Assembly (NCBI RefSeq): GCF_003813965.1
Contig: NZ_CP033896.1
Coordinates: 2,542,001 to 2,606,000, forward strand
Reading direction: 5' to 3'
Length of the DNA stretch: 64,000 nt
DNA from: Corynebacterium choanae
Lineage (GTDB): Bacteria > Actinomycetota > Actinomycetes > Mycobacteriales > Mycobacteriaceae
Shown: positions 1-10,000 of the stretch, piece after piece
Numbering within the stretch: the stretch's first letter is position 1
Layout of the letters: the number at the start of each line of letters is the position of its first letter
Made by a program: the position numbers and the translations under genes
The notes under the pieces: model-generated
What the model was told of the DNA's origin: nothing
Database searches by the model: none
Seen by the model: the letters and a program-made list of their open reading frames with translations, nothing else

Positions 1-759
1 ACGTTCCTCGCCGTCCACGGTCACATAGGACAGCTGTACCTGCTCCCGCTGGGCGATAATGATGCCGGTTCGATGATCCACGTGCAGCTCCCGCTTCGCC
101 GCATAGTGCTTCAGCACGGGACGAGTCACCCCCGCTGCGGTGGTAACCTGCCCAGTGTTGGTGGGGGAAGCGTAAAACTCGCCCACAATCGAATCAGGGA
201 TCGTCTGCGTCCACACATCAATATCTCGCCCGTCGCGGGTAAAGGCATCGGTGCGATTCATCGGGAAGGTGGCACGCAGCGTCGGATCCACATATTGCAC
301 TGTGGTTTGTTCAATATCGGCTGGGAATTTGATCGTCAACCCGTGCAATTCCACTTTGGCCGGTGGCATTCCCGGCAGCGAACTGACCACTGTCGGGGAG
401 ATCTGCAGGCCAGTGATCCGATTGATGCGATACCCCCAAATGCTGGCATCGATAAGCCCTGCCGGGTCGCCATCGTCAGCCACCCACGCATAGCCGATCC
501 GAACACCGGCCTGATCGGCGGCGAAAGGATCAGCAATAGTGAGATGCCGCTGCATCGTGACCGGTTTGGTGACAAGCTCCTCACCTGCTGCCGACGCTAC
601 TTCCGCGGCAGGATCCACAATCGCTAACGTTGCGATCTCTTGCGCCGCCGGCAGCCGGGCGTCCCGGTGTACAAATGCGCCACCTAGGACAGCTGCCGTA
701 ATCATGGCAATGCCCAGGCCGAGAACAAACACCGATACCAGTCGGGATTTAGGAAGCAT
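1..759 (-). CDS. DUF3068-type (PorA-family-like) membrane-anchored protein, C-terminus off the window
   Basis: The frame is open from an ATG at 757-759 to base 1, so at least 253 residues are present and the C-terminus is missing. The N-terminus has a basic start followed by one hydrophobic segment (about residues 8-28), reading as a signal anchor. The rest is polar and beta-rich, with a motif resembling the extracytoplasmic part of DUF3068 proteins (WGYRINRITG near residue 115, then a YVDPTLRATFP stretch). DUF3068 proteins are common in Corynebacterium and relatives and usually end in a second membrane helix, which would lie outside the window. The function is not known. The DUF3068 assignment is from pattern recognition alone. 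Confidence 0.72.
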   Translation of the reverse strand, partial: MLPKSRLVSVFVLGLGIAMITAAVLGGAFVHRDARLPAAQEIATLAIVDPAAEVASAAGEELVTKPVTMQRHLTIADPFAADQAGVRIGYAWVADDGDPAGLIDASIWGYRINRITGLQISPTVVSSLPGMPPAKVELHGLTIKFPADIEQTTVQYVDPTLRATFPMNRTDAFTRDGRDIDVWTQTIPDSIVGEFYASPTNTGQVTTAAGVTRPVLKHYAAKRELHVDHRTGIIIAQREQVQLSYVTVDGEER

Positions 760-1000
760 GCGCCATAGTCTACCGGGCAAGGAACCTCTGGGACGATTAG
801 GCAAGCGATCACCGCTTCAGCGAAGGCACCACCATGTACTAGCCCGCATACCGCGCCCGCCGACCGCTGAGGGGGTTGCCCATGCACACCGGATACCAAC
901 AGCCATTGCGAAGATGCAGCAATCAAGTCTCGCGACGGTAACGTGGGCAATATGGGGATGCAGCAATGAAGTCTTAAACAGTGTTCGCCAGGTCAGTGGG

Positions 1001-1711
1001 CTACTGGCGGGCAAGATAGGGAACAAAGCCGGGCACTGCCCGAGTGGGAAACACCATCGGGGTTGCCCGCACTGCTTCCTCCACAGCTTGCACCGACATT
1101 GTGGAAGGACCAAGCAGTTGCTGCCAGGCGGAAACATGGTGGGCTAGTCGTGGTGCACGATCAGCAGCCGGCAGTTGCCCAACCCGCAGACAGGCCTCGA
1201 GGAGCACCGCCGCCTTATCGTGACGACTATCGTCTGGATGGTCAGCTAAAAAAGCCTCAATATCGCTGCCTAACGCCTCCGCCACCTGACGTATAGCTTG
1301 TTCATCGCCGCGCTCAAGATCAGCGATCCCCGTCAAATAGTGGGCGAAGGCCTCCGCTGCGATGCGCGGCGGTACCCCTTCCACATGGCGACTAAACCGT
1401 TTGGTGGGGCGAATATGATCTAACGCCGCACGGCGCGCAGCCAAATCTTCAGGCGCAAACACTGCCGTTGCGAGCGTTTCCACCTGCCGGTCGATCGTAG
1501 CTAATAATGCTGGGCTGGCGACTTCTGCTGTGTCGTGCCGGGATTCCGTCCAGTTGAGTTTGCCCTGTTCCACCCAAATGAGGAAGGTTAACGCCACCAA
1601 AATCACCCCAAGGAGCGCACCAACCGACCACAGCACTGGCGCCAACGGATCAGGTGGCATCTCGGCGGCAGCTACCGTGAACGTCACCGGTGGGCACAGG
1701 GTTGCAAGCAC
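1001..1711 (-). CDS. hypothetical single-pass membrane protein
   Basis: This 236-aa frame uses a GTG start at 1709-1711 with a GAGG element about 5 bases upstream. An ATG at 1660 is an alternative start but has no clear ribosome binding site. Residues about 25-48 form one strong membrane helix (LWSVGALLGVILVALTF), followed by a soluble, acidic, helix-rich domain of about 180 residues with several conserved-looking Trp and Arg positions. If the longer start is used, the N-terminal hydrophobic stretch could act as a signal sequence. I do not recognise a family. The gene follows the rplJL terminator on the same strand and is separated from it by about 260 bases, so it probably has its own promoter. 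Confidence 0.6.
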   Translation of the reverse strand: MLATLCPPVTFTVAAAEMPPDPLAPVLWSVGALLGVILVALTFLIWVEQGKLNWTESRHDTAEVASPALLATIDRQVETLATAVFAPEDLAARRAALDHIRPTKRFSRHVEGVPPRIAAEAFAHYLTGIADLERGDEQAIRQVAEALGSDIEAFLADHPDDSRHDKAAVLLEACLRVGQLPAADRAPRLAHHVSAWQQLLGPSTMSVQAVEEAVRATPMVFPTRAVPGFVPYLARQ

Positions 1712-2094
1712 AACAGCCTCAATTCTTCTACGGCGAGGAAAACTTCGAGAAAACAGCTACCACCATCATGACTGAAGGGAAAGCAAAAATCACAGTTTGC
1801 TCCCCACCCCCACCGGACGAAGTTCCAACTAACGCGCCGAGCTTCATCCCGACCGTCGCCCAATCTGACGCACCGTCCGCATACAAACCAATGGTAGCCA
1901 CCCACCGGGCAGTACTACTGTGCTGCAGCTAGCAGCAAGCGACAACCCAGACCTTGCAACAACCAGGGTGAAAAAGGCAACACCCCAAGCCCTCCCGAGG
2001 AGAACTTGGGGTGAAAGCAACAAGCTTCGCAACTGTATTGCACGCTGTGTTGTCTAGCAACACCAGTGGCAATACTGCGGAAAGAATGCGCAGA
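1712..2094. other. intergenic region downstream of rplL
   Basis: This 383-base stretch holds the rplJL terminator (1975-2012) and presumably the promoter of the downstream membrane protein gene. I see no coding frame with recognisable content. Confidence 0.5.
1970..2012 (-). terminator. rho-independent terminator after rplL
   Basis: An 8-bp perfect stem (ACCCCAAG at 1982-1989 pairing with CTTGGGGT at 2005-2012) is followed, in the minus-strand direction, by GTTGCCTTTTT. It lies about 80 bases beyond the rplL stop codon and should end the rplJ-rplL transcript. Confidence 0.75.
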
Positions 2095-2481
2095 TTACTT
2101 GAGGGAAACCTTAGCGCCAGCTTCTTCCAGCTTGGTCTTAGCAGCTTCAGCGTCGTCCTTGGAAGCACCTTCCAGAACAGCCTTAGGAGCGCCTTCAACC
2201 ATTTCCTTAGCTTCCTTCAGGCCGAGGGAAGGAACGAGCTCGCGGACAACCTTGATCACGCCGATCTTCTTGGAGCCAGCGTCTTCGAGAACGACGTCGA
2301 ATTCGTCCTTCTCTTCTTCAGCAGCACCAGCAGCGCCCGGAGCAGCAGCAGCAACAGCAGCAACCGGAGCAGCAGCGGTAACGTCGAAGGTCTCTTCGAA
2401 GAGCTTCACGAACTCGGAGAGCTCGATGAGGGTCATTTCCTTGAACGCTTCGATGAGTTCATCGTTGGTGAACTTAGCCAT
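2095..2481 (-). CDS. rplL: 50S ribosomal protein L7/L12
   Basis: The 128-residue acidic protein forms the L12 stalk of the large ribosomal subunit, which recruits translation factors. It has the N-terminal dimerisation helix (starting [16 protein letters not shown]), an Ala/Gly-rich hinge at about residues 36-54, and the C-terminal domain with the typical [21 protein letters not shown] surface near residues 70-90. The length matches the family. It is directly downstream of rplJ on the same strand with a gap of about 160 bases, and a terminator follows it. Both proteins assemble as the L10-(L12)n complex, consistent with co-transcription. Confidence 0.97.
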   Translation of the reverse strand: MAKFTNDELIEAFKEMTLIELSEFVKLFEETFDVTAAAPVAAVAAAAPGAAGAAEEEKDEFDVVLEDAGSKKIGVIKVVRELVPSLGLKEAKEMVEGAPKAVLEGASKDDAEAAKTKLEEAGAKVSLK

Positions 2482-2640
2482 GGTGGCAGTCCTTTCGTGG
2501 GTGATATCCGCTGCCGCCGGCTCAAGCCGGTAAACAGAAGATGCTCTTTGCGCGCAACACTCGTGTGCGCCGATGCAGCGGATGAAAGTATATGGGGGGT
2601 TTGGGATGGAACAGCATGGTCGCTGTTCCAGGCGACGGTA

Positions 2641-3159
2641 TTAGGCCGCGTCCTTCTTTTCCTGCAGTGCAGCCGCAAGGCGTGCAACCTGCGAGGCAGG
2701 AGCGTTGAACAGACCGGCAGCCTTGGCAAGCGATCCCTGCATTGCACCAGCCAGCTTGGCGAGAGTGGTCTCGCGGTTGTCCAGCTCGGCGATTGCACTG
2801 ACCTGTTCAGGCGTCAGGACGTTACCGTCCATGTAACCGCCCTTGATCACAAAAGCCTTGTTCTCTTTGCCAAATTCCTTCAGTGCCTTCGCTGCGTCTA
2901 CAGCTTCGCCACCGACGAACGCCACTGCGGTCGGGCCGGTGAGCTGATCGTCGAGTCCTTCGACGCCAGATTCCTTAGCCGCGATCCGAATCATGGTGTT
3001 CTTGGCGACGGCGTAGGTCACATCGGCGCCGAGTGCGCGACGCAGCTGCGTCATCTGCGCAACTGACAGGCCACGATATTCGGTGAGCAGCACGGTGCCG
3101 TTCTGTGCGAACAGCTCCTTGAGCTCTGCCAAAGACTGTTGATTCTTCGGATTTGCCAT
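2641..3159 (-). CDS. rplJ: 50S ribosomal protein L10
   Basis: This 172-residue protein anchors the L12 dimers to 23S rRNA. The start at 3157-3159 is chosen because GGAGG lies 9-13 bases upstream and the N-terminus [17 protein letters not shown] matches actinobacterial L10; a frame extension to 3189 would bury that ribosome binding site. The [18 protein letters not shown] segment near residue 30 is a family signature, and the C-terminal Ala-rich helix is the L12-binding part. Upstream is an L10-leader with a terminator-like hairpin, the usual autoregulatory arrangement by which free L10-L12 represses its own mRNA. Confidence 0.97.
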   Translation of the reverse strand: MANPKNQQSLAELKELFAQNGTVLLTEYRGLSVAQMTQLRRALGADVTYAVAKNTMIRIAAKESGVEGLDDQLTGPTAVAFVGGEAVDAAKALKEFGKENKAFVIKGGYMDGNVLTPEQVSAIAELDNRETTLAKLAGAMQGSLAKAAGLFNAPASQVARLAAALQEKKDAA

Positions 3160-3262
3160 GGTTGAACCTCGCCTCCTTCCTTGAACCAATTCGTGTGTGT
3201 ACTTTGTCCGCCGGGGTTTTCACTCGCGCGTAACGAACGTCGTAACAACGACCCACGACACG

Positions 3263-3470
3263 AAAAACCCCGTGCAAGAGCACGGGGGCATGTTCTTCCA
3301 CGAAAGTGGGGTTCTAATGCGCCAAGTAACTCCTGCGTAGGCCGCCTTTCTTGCTTGCAAAAGCAAGGAAAGATCCTTCGACCAAACTTGAGATCAGCAA
3401 CATCCTTGGCGGTTGCCCACCAATTGCTGGTCTCTTGAGTGGTGACCGACGGTCTTCGGTGATCTTGGAC
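3263..3470 (-). ncRNA. ribosomal L10 leader with attenuator hairpin
   Basis: Upstream of rplJ the minus strand contains two blocks typical of actinobacterial L10 leaders: CACCGAAGACCGTCGGTCA around 3443-3461 and AAAGGCGGCCTACGCAGGA around 3331-3349. The second block is followed by a perfect 8-bp stem with a 4-base loop (CCCCGTGC at 3280-3287 against 3268-3275) and five Ts (3267-3263), about 100 bases before the rplJ start. The first part is the known binding region for the L10-L12 complex in this RNA family. Reading the hairpin as an attenuator is my inference. Confidence 0.8.
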
Positions 3471-3471
3471 A

Positions 3472-3489
3472 GCAGGGAATATTCCCTGC
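3472..3489. repeat. perfect 18-bp palindrome upstream of the rplJ leader
   Basis: GCAGGGAATATTCCCTGC is perfectly self-complementary. It sits just upstream of the conserved L10-leader blocks, where the rplJ promoter would be expected, so it could be an operator. No clear -35/-10 pair could be fixed around it. Confidence 0.6.
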
Positions 3490-3725
3490 CTACAAGTTCA
3501 ACGAGCAACCATAAACGAGGCAGGCAAGAAAAGCAAACTTCAGCAGCTGGGGTGGACTCGCCGGATCCCCCTCCCTGTTGTTGCACCCCACCCAGTCCGC
3601 CGTTGCGCACTGCACTTCCACTCAGCCAAGTAAGGCCTTTACTCTTACTTTGAGAACCGGCACACCTGTCGGTGTTTGCGGCGCACGGGCATAAGCATGT
3701 GCATCCTTGACTAGGATGAGTAGTC

Positions 3726-4205
3726 ATGTCTGACAATATTCGTCTTGCTGTCGGCGATGCCGCCCCCGAACTTTCCTTGCCCACCCACGACGGGAACACC
3801 TTCACCCTCTCCGAGCACCAGGGAACGCCGGTGATCGTCTACTTCTATCCACGTGCGGAAACACCCGGTTGCACCACGCAGGCCTGCGACTTTCGCGATA
3901 ATATCGCCCGTTTCCAAGCCGACGGCTATCTCGTCGTTGGGGTAAGCCCCGACAAGCCCGAAAAGCTGGCCGCTTTTGTCGACAACCATGGGTTACCGTT
4001 TACCATGCTCTCTGATCCGACAAAGGAAACCATGCGTCAATGGGGTGCCTTTGGCGAAAAGCAAAACTATGGCAAAACTGTGCAAGGCGTTATCCGCTCT
4101 ACCGTGGTTATCGGCGCCGATGGCACCGTGTCCCATGCTCTCTACAACGTGAAAGCCAAAGGTCACGTCGAGCGCTTGGCAAAGACACTTAAGCTAAGCA
4201 GCTAG
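3726..4205 (+). CDS. bcp: thioredoxin-dependent thiol peroxidase (Bcp/PrxQ family peroxiredoxin)
   Basis: The 159-residue protein reduces hydrogen peroxide and organic hydroperoxides in the cytoplasm, using thioredoxin as electron donor. The peroxidatic cysteine is C49 in PGCTTQACDFRD and the resolving cysteine is C54, the five-residue spacing of atypical 2-Cys PrxQ enzymes. The AhpC/TSA fold is visible throughout (GDAAPELSLPTHDG near the start, VGVSPDKPEK in the middle). The length is normal for Bcp. It is on the plus strand, divergent from the rplJL operon, with the start codon about 255 bases from the L10 leader, so it has its own promoter. Confidence 0.93.
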   Translation: MSDNIRLAVGDAAPELSLPTHDGNTFTLSEHQGTPVIVYFYPRAETPGCTTQACDFRDNIARFQADGYLVVGVSPDKPEKLAAFVDNHGLPFTMLSDPTKETMRQWGAFGEKQNYGKTVQGVIRSTVVIGADGTVSHALYNVKAKGHVERLAKTLKLSS

Positions 4206-5363
4206 CAAAACCTCCGGTGGGTGTGCGTTCCACCGCCCACACAGTGCCGCCACTGCAATGTTGCGCACAGCCTCCGGCACCACCACGCACCAACAACCTG
4301 GCTGGCAAGCACCTATGTTCCCCTGACGGTTATCCATCAACGCCCACTGGCTGCGCCCAAGTGGAGCAGTGCTGCGAGTCGGCTCCACCTTGCGTCTGCA
4401 TCCATGGGGAGGCGTTGCTGAAGCAGTGTCAGCCCTGCGCAATGCAGCTGGTCGCCTAAGCCCGCATACCCGGTGAGCAGCATACCGGCGAGCCCCTCGC
4501 GGTGATCGAAAAACAGATTTTCTGCAACACTTGGCGCACAGGTTGCAACAAACGATGCAACACCTGCCTATTGCCATCAGTTGCAGCAGCGACGCCGTGG
4601 CACAAGTTGCACTGGCCACACTAGCCTGCAGTGTTCAGGCTCGCGCGCAGCGTAGCGAGAAGTCACGACCTACCTGAAGTTCTTGCACCCTCCTGCGGCT
4701 TGAAAATGCTATCCGATTGCACCCTTCACCCGTGCAGCGGTCACGAGCTCACAAGCCCCTGCCCCGCCAGCCCTAGTCCCCGATTTGGGACGCACTCCCG
4801 ATCCGCCGATCAGCGTTGCGTTTGCGCGGCAGCTCCGCACGGAAGTTCATGTGTTTCGACCGCGCCAGCCATCACTGTCGCGCCGAGATAAACTTGCAGC
4901 AACAATGCGCCGTCCCACCGCTGCTGGCAGCCATAACAAGTCATTCCACAGCATTGTTTCATTGCTGATCGGTGCACCATCACGTTTTTGCGGCCACGCC
5001 GGTAACCGTGTGTTCTTGATAGCCCTGCCGTCTCGGCGGAAAATACTGACCCGGGCAGCATGGTTGCACCGTTTCGTATCAACTGCCGCAAGGGGGGAAA
5101 GTTTTGCGAGCATCCACCTGAAAAAAGCGTGCCGAGCAGCGTTTTCTCTTCCGCGGTGGCTGGATGGATACCGATGGTTCACCGCAGTCGCAATGGTTTG
5201 CAACCGCAGCTCAGCATCATGTAGCGCAGCAGGTTGTATTCTCCGTGGCACGCATACATCTTGGTTGGGGTGAAGAAAATCCCCACCTTCGCCAATACGG
5301 CGGAGATGGGGATCATCGCGAGCTTTGTGTAAAGCCCTATGTGCTTGATGCTACAACTGAGAT
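4206..5363. other. 1.16-kb gene-free gap
   Basis: No frame here has recognisable protein content. The longest (about 160 codons, plus strand near 4785-5273) has no family motif, no good ribosome binding site and irregular composition. The only element I can support is the rplKA terminator at the right end. It may be degraded sequence or hold an unrecognised RNA. Confidence 0.5.
5270..5311 (-). terminator. terminator after rplA
   Basis: On the minus strand a GC-rich hairpin (CCCCATCTCCGCC, five-base loop, GGCGAAGGTGGGG; 5281-5311) is followed by ATTTTCTT. It lies about 50 bases past the rplA stop codon and probably ends the rplK-rplA transcript. Confidence 0.65.
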
Positions 5364-6068
5364 TTACTCGTCTTCGCTCACAGCAGCCTTCGGATCAACC
5401 TGAATACCAGGGCCGGAGGTAGCAGCGAAGGTAACCTTCTTGATGTAGGAACCCTTGGAGGAAGAAGGCTTCAGACGCAGCAGCTCTTCGATGAGTGCCT
5501 GGTAGTTTTCAGCGATCTTCTTCGCGTCGAAGGACACCTTGCCGAGGATAGCGTGCAGGTTAGCAGCCTTGTCGACACGGAAGGCGATTTTACCGCCCTT
5601 GATCTCCTGGACAGCTTTCGCAACATCCATGGTGACCGTACCGGTCTTCGGGTTTGGCATGAGGCCACGTGGACCAAGCACGCGGGCAACGCGACCAACC
5701 TTTGCCATCTGATCCGGGGTGGCGATAGCGGCGTCGAAGTCAGTCCAGCCGCCCTGGATCTTTTCGATCAGTTCGTCGGTGCCAACCATGTCAGCGCCAG
5801 CTTCTTCAGCCTGGGTGGCCTTTTCACCAGCGGCGAACACGATCACGCGGACTTCTTTACCGGTGCCGTGCGGCAGGGAGACGGTACCGCGCACAAGCTG
5901 GTCAGCTTTGCGAGGGTCAACCCCGAGGCGGATAGCCACATCGACGGTGCCGTCATAGGAGGTGTAGGAGGTTTCCTTCACCAGTTTGGCAGCTTGCATT
6001 GGGGTGTAGAGACGACCTGCATCAACCTTTTCGGCTGCTGCAAGGTACTTGCGCGAACGCTTGCTCAT
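5364..6068 (-). CDS. rplA: 50S ribosomal protein L1
   Basis: The 234-residue protein binds 23S rRNA and forms the mobile L1 stalk near the E site. It starts [16 protein letters not shown] and carries the L1 signature around residues 125-150 ([19 protein letters not shown] followed by TGTVT), which makes the assignment secure. It is downstream of rplK on the same strand with a 195-base spacer and ends before a terminator. In many bacteria L1 represses its own rplKA transcript through a leader site; I could not confirm that site here. Confidence 0.97.
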   Translation of the reverse strand: MSKRSRKYLAAAEKVDAGRLYTPMQAAKLVKETSYTSYDGTVDVAIRLGVDPRKADQLVRGTVSLPHGTGKEVRVIVFAAGEKATQAEEAGADMVGTDELIEKIQGGWTDFDAAIATPDQMAKVGRVARVLGPRGLMPNPKTGTVTMDVAKAVQEIKGGKIAFRVDKAANLHAILGKVSFDAKKIAENYQALIEELLRLKPSSSKGSYIKKVTFAATSGPGIQVDPKAAVSEDE

Positions 6069-6263
6069 CGTATGTTTCCTTCGGTTGTTTTCAATGTGCT
6101 GTTACTCCTGCAGCACCGCCAACTATCGCAATGCCGCATCGTTGCTAGACACTGCGGTCGGCGCGGGTTACTTCTGCAGGAGATAACAAGGAAATTGTGG
6201 TGTGGGTGAAAAGCGACCCCTCCCACGATGTGCCGCAGATCCCTGCGGCTCATTGGTGAAGTC

Positions 6264-6698
6264 TTACTTGACCTCAATACCCATCGAGCGGGCGGTACCA
6301 GCAATAATGCGTGCACCTGCTTCAACGTCGTTGGCGTTCAAGTCTTCCAGCTTGGTCTGGGCGATTTCACGGCACTGATCCATGGTGACGGTGCCGACTT
6401 TTTGGGTGTGTGGAACACCAGAGCCCTTCGGGATACCCGCAGCCTTCAGCAGCAGCTTCGCTGCCGGCGGGGTCTTCAGTTTGAAGTCGAAGGAGCGGTC
6501 TTCATAGACCGTGATTTCCACTGGCACAACGTTGCCGCGCTGGTTTTCCGTTGCAGCGTTGTAGGCCTTACAGAATTCCATGATGTTGACACCATGGGCA
6601 CCAAGAGCCGGACCAACCGGTGGAGCCGGGTTAGCCTGTCCAGCTTGGATCTGCAGCTTGATTAAGCCTGTGACCTTCTTTTTCTTCTTCGGAGGCAT
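6264..6698 (-). CDS. rplK: 50S ribosomal protein L11
   Basis: The 144-residue protein forms the GTPase-associated region with 23S rRNA and the L10-L12 stalk. It begins [20 protein letters not shown] and carries [19 protein letters not shown], the proline-rich N-terminal hinge of L11, followed by the C-terminal RNA-binding domain ([20 protein letters not shown]). A ribosome binding site (AGGAAAAGGAAA) is about 9 bases upstream. In related genomes it follows nusG directly; here a surface protein gene lies between them, so rplK may rely on a promoter in the 350 bases upstream. Confidence 0.97.
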   Translation of the reverse strand: MPPKKKKKVTGLIKLQIQAGQANPAPPVGPALGAHGVNIMEFCKAYNAATENQRGNVVPVEITVYEDRSFDFKLKTPPAAKLLLKAAGIPKGSGVPHTQKVGTVTMDQCREIAQTKLEDLNANDVEAGARIIAGTARSMGIEVK

Positions 6699-7052
6699 CG
6701 AAGTGTTTCCTTTTCCTGGTTACCGGTAACCGCATCCTTGTGTGAAGCAAACCCAGCCAAGATTCACCACCCTGTTGCCGCGACACACCATCCCTTACCG
6801 GGGAAGGTTCATCGTGGCTGCTGTGCGGGTCACTATGTGTATAGGGCTGTGTTTGCGGCAGTTACCGTCCGGATGCCGGGATGACAGCAATCAACTGACT
6901 GCTGTGGCCTGGCCACCGGGGATGATGGTTAACGTAAGTGTTTTACAGTTACCGCCAAGCCGGCGATAACCGTACCGTTGATGCACCATGATGGCAGTGC
7001 GTTTCCGCGCTTCCACCAGCTGCACACGGCACGATCTGCCAGGATACCAGGT
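6699..7052. other. intergenic region upstream of rplK
   Basis: This 354-base stretch contains a perfect 14-bp palindrome (GGTTACCGGTAACC, 6718-6731), 20 bases upstream of the rplK start codon and next to its ribosome binding site. No gene is visible. A promoter for rplK is expected here because the upstream gene is unrelated. Confidence 0.5.
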
Positions 7053-10000
7053 TTAGCGAGGTGTACAAACTCCCGACCAGTAGGTGACGGTCGACCAAAA
7101 CGCTGACATCACAGGTGGCACCGGTGGGATTACGGGTGCTGGTAGCGCTTCCTGAGAAGCTGCACCGCAATGCTGGGGCGGGAGCTGGAGGCGATCATTG
7201 TTCGATGGGATGGTGGCAAGCCAGTGGCCGATCGTCACCAGCAGTGGCACGCTGAGCAGAAGCGCAATTTCGGCGAAGGTGTCACCGGTGACCACCCCCA
7301 CCCCAGTCGAGCTGTGGGCGGCTGGCTGCGGATCAGGTTGTATCGGTTGGCGGGGCGGGTAACTGTCAGGGGTTGGAGGCGGCGGACTCGTGGGTACTGG
7401 GTTTGCCGGGTCGGCGGGGGGATTCGCAGGGGTTGGCACCACCGTAACTGGGTGGCTTGTTGTGGTGGTCCGCTGCGGGCGGGAGTTTTCCACAATGATG
7501 GTGTCGCCGACAACGAGTGCTACTGGCAGATAGATCTGTGCCAGGTTGTCTGCGGCTTCCGTTGCCCGCACAGTGTGCTGGTAGCGATAGTTGCCGGTGT
7601 ACACGGTCAGCGTGTCACCAGGGTTGAACGGTTGTCCACTGGTGGTGACTTGCAGCATGGTGAGCGCCGGATGGGCGGGGTTGACAATGCGCGGGGTGGC
7701 CAGCATGTCAGGGATGGCAAGCGGCACCCCGACCTGGTTGCCGCGCTGCGGGGGCGCCCCGTCGCGGTAAGCCGTCGCATAGGCAACAATGCCGTTGCTC
7801 ATCGGATGGTCAAGGGCAATGTCGATAAATCCGCTGGCGGCTTCTTCCGCATTGACCTGGTGGCTGATCACCCGGGAGCCGACGGTGAGATCGATCCGGT
7901 CGCCGACTTCGAAATGTTGCCGGCCGGCACTGGTGATCATCAGCCGATCGGTGCCCACCCGTGGCCGGGTAATAATTCGTGGGGACGGCGGGGCAATCGT
8001 GGAAATTGTGGCCGGTATTCCTGGCTGCGGTAGGCGACCTATCCGCCGGATGGCCGGCTGCAGCACACTGCCGGCAGCAAGCGGAGCTACCGCAAAAGTC
8101 ACTGCACCAGTGTCAATATCGGCCTGGATGATTTCATGCCGATAATGGTTGTGCCCAATGTCGAGCAAAATCTCGTCGTGAAGCCGCAACGGGGTTTGCG
8201 GATCGGCAACCACAGTGACTTGATGGGCACCCATGTGCGGCGGTGGATCGATGCGCAGATGTGCCAACGCTTCGGGTGCGACAACTACCGGGCTGCCGGT
8301 GACGGATTCATTGCCGCGGGATATCGCCACCTCGACTGGCATGAGTTCCTGCAGCGGATCCACAGTGACCACAATTGGCATGCTGGGGGAATCGTCCGGG
8401 ATGGTGGTGTGATAGCGGCTGGTGCCCACCGCCACGGTGACCACATCACCAGCCTGCAGGGGCTGCGTACCAACCGTGTGTACCGCCACTGTGGTGGCAC
8501 CGTATTGGGGCACCGGGTCAATTACGGGGATCGGTAGTGGCCGTTGCTGGGTTGTTTGGTGGCCGGTGAAATATTGCGCCGTCCCGTCCGGATAGTGAAC
8601 CTGAACAGCACCGTCATCATCGACGGTGAATGTGACATCGGCCGGCAGCTGCGGATTGGCAGCGACAATAGCAGCAATGATCGCATTCCGTGCACTGGCT
8701 GTGATCGGCAACCGATCAATCGGGGTTTGCTGCGGCGCCTGTAACGGTCGAGCAGAATCAACCGCCGTATTCAACACCACCTTCGCTGCACTGTCGACGG
8801 TACGTGCCGCGGGGAGCGGCGCATCAGCTAGTCCTTCAGCCGGTTGATCGGCAGGATCCACCGCGACCCGCACCGTTGCCGCTGCCCGATCAAGGCTTGT
8901 CCATGCATCGCCCACAAATTCCAAAAGGAGTGTCTCTGCCGCGGCAGGAGCAGTCGGCGGGGTGGAACCGGTTGGGCTGGAGTCTGGTGGGGTATCCGAT
9001 GGTGCGGTCTGGCTACTCACCTGTACCTGAAACAGTTCGGCAGCATTCCCCGTTTGCTGCCAACCGTTTACCGTGCGCCGCAACGCCACAGTCACCGGTT
9101 CTTGCCCCGTATCTTGCCGTGCAGAATCGAAGAATCCCGGTGGGGTGATTGTCAATGTCAGCCGGGTCGCCCGTGGATCAATCCCCGCAACCACTACCCC
9201 GGTTGTTTTCGGGTGTTCCCCAGTTGGCAGCGGAGTGTCAGACGTGGCCGCGACAAGATTCGGGGTGGCCAGTGGGGCGGCGGCGATAGTGACCGCACAG
9301 TCGATAAAGGCCGAGCCAGCTGGCTGCGACACCAGCCACGCCCCTGCGGTGGCATCCTTACCCGCCTGCGGATCCACTGTTGCGGGCAGGGGGCTGCGCC
9401 GAACCCCTGCCGGGGCCGTCGCATCCAGCTGCACCGCCGCACATGCAGCAGTCGGGATCCCAAACCGACTAGCTGATGTGTCCCCGGTAGCCATGACACG
9501 CACCATCTCCCCAGGGGCAGGCAGCATATCAGCAGCCGGTTCACCAAATGTCACGGTAAACATTTCACTAGCAACAGGAGCACTGCCGGCAGCACTGCCA
9601 CTAACAGCAAAACCTACCGAGTCATCCCACTGCACAGTCGCGTTTGGCACTCCAAGCAGCAGCCCAAACGCTAACGCGTTCGGGGAACCAGCCGCCTGCA
9701 ACGTCGTCGTCACTTCAGTGGTGCCGCTGGCGAGCAGCAGCTGTGCCCCAGCATCCGCCACCCCAGTGCAACGCAGCGTTGGCGTTCCCTCCCCGCTACA
9801 AGCCAACGGATGCACAGCCGGATGCGCCGCGGCACCCTGCTGCTGCGGATCAGCTTCTTGCGCAGTCAACACCGTCAGCCGCGTGACAGTACCGCCAGCT
9901 GCAGCCACCGTCACCACATCGGTTTCATCACTGAGCTGCTCCGCATCAGCAACCACCACCGCCGGGGTGACTTGTGCCCCCGAAGGGAATTTCACTACCA

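Noticed and set aside
2011..3066. 351-codon plus-strand frame across rplL and rplJ
   Set aside because: It is the antisense shadow of two certain ribosomal protein genes and has no motif.
4785..5273. 162-codon frame in the gap as a gene
   Set aside because: No motif, no good ribosome binding site and irregular composition; left as unexplained.
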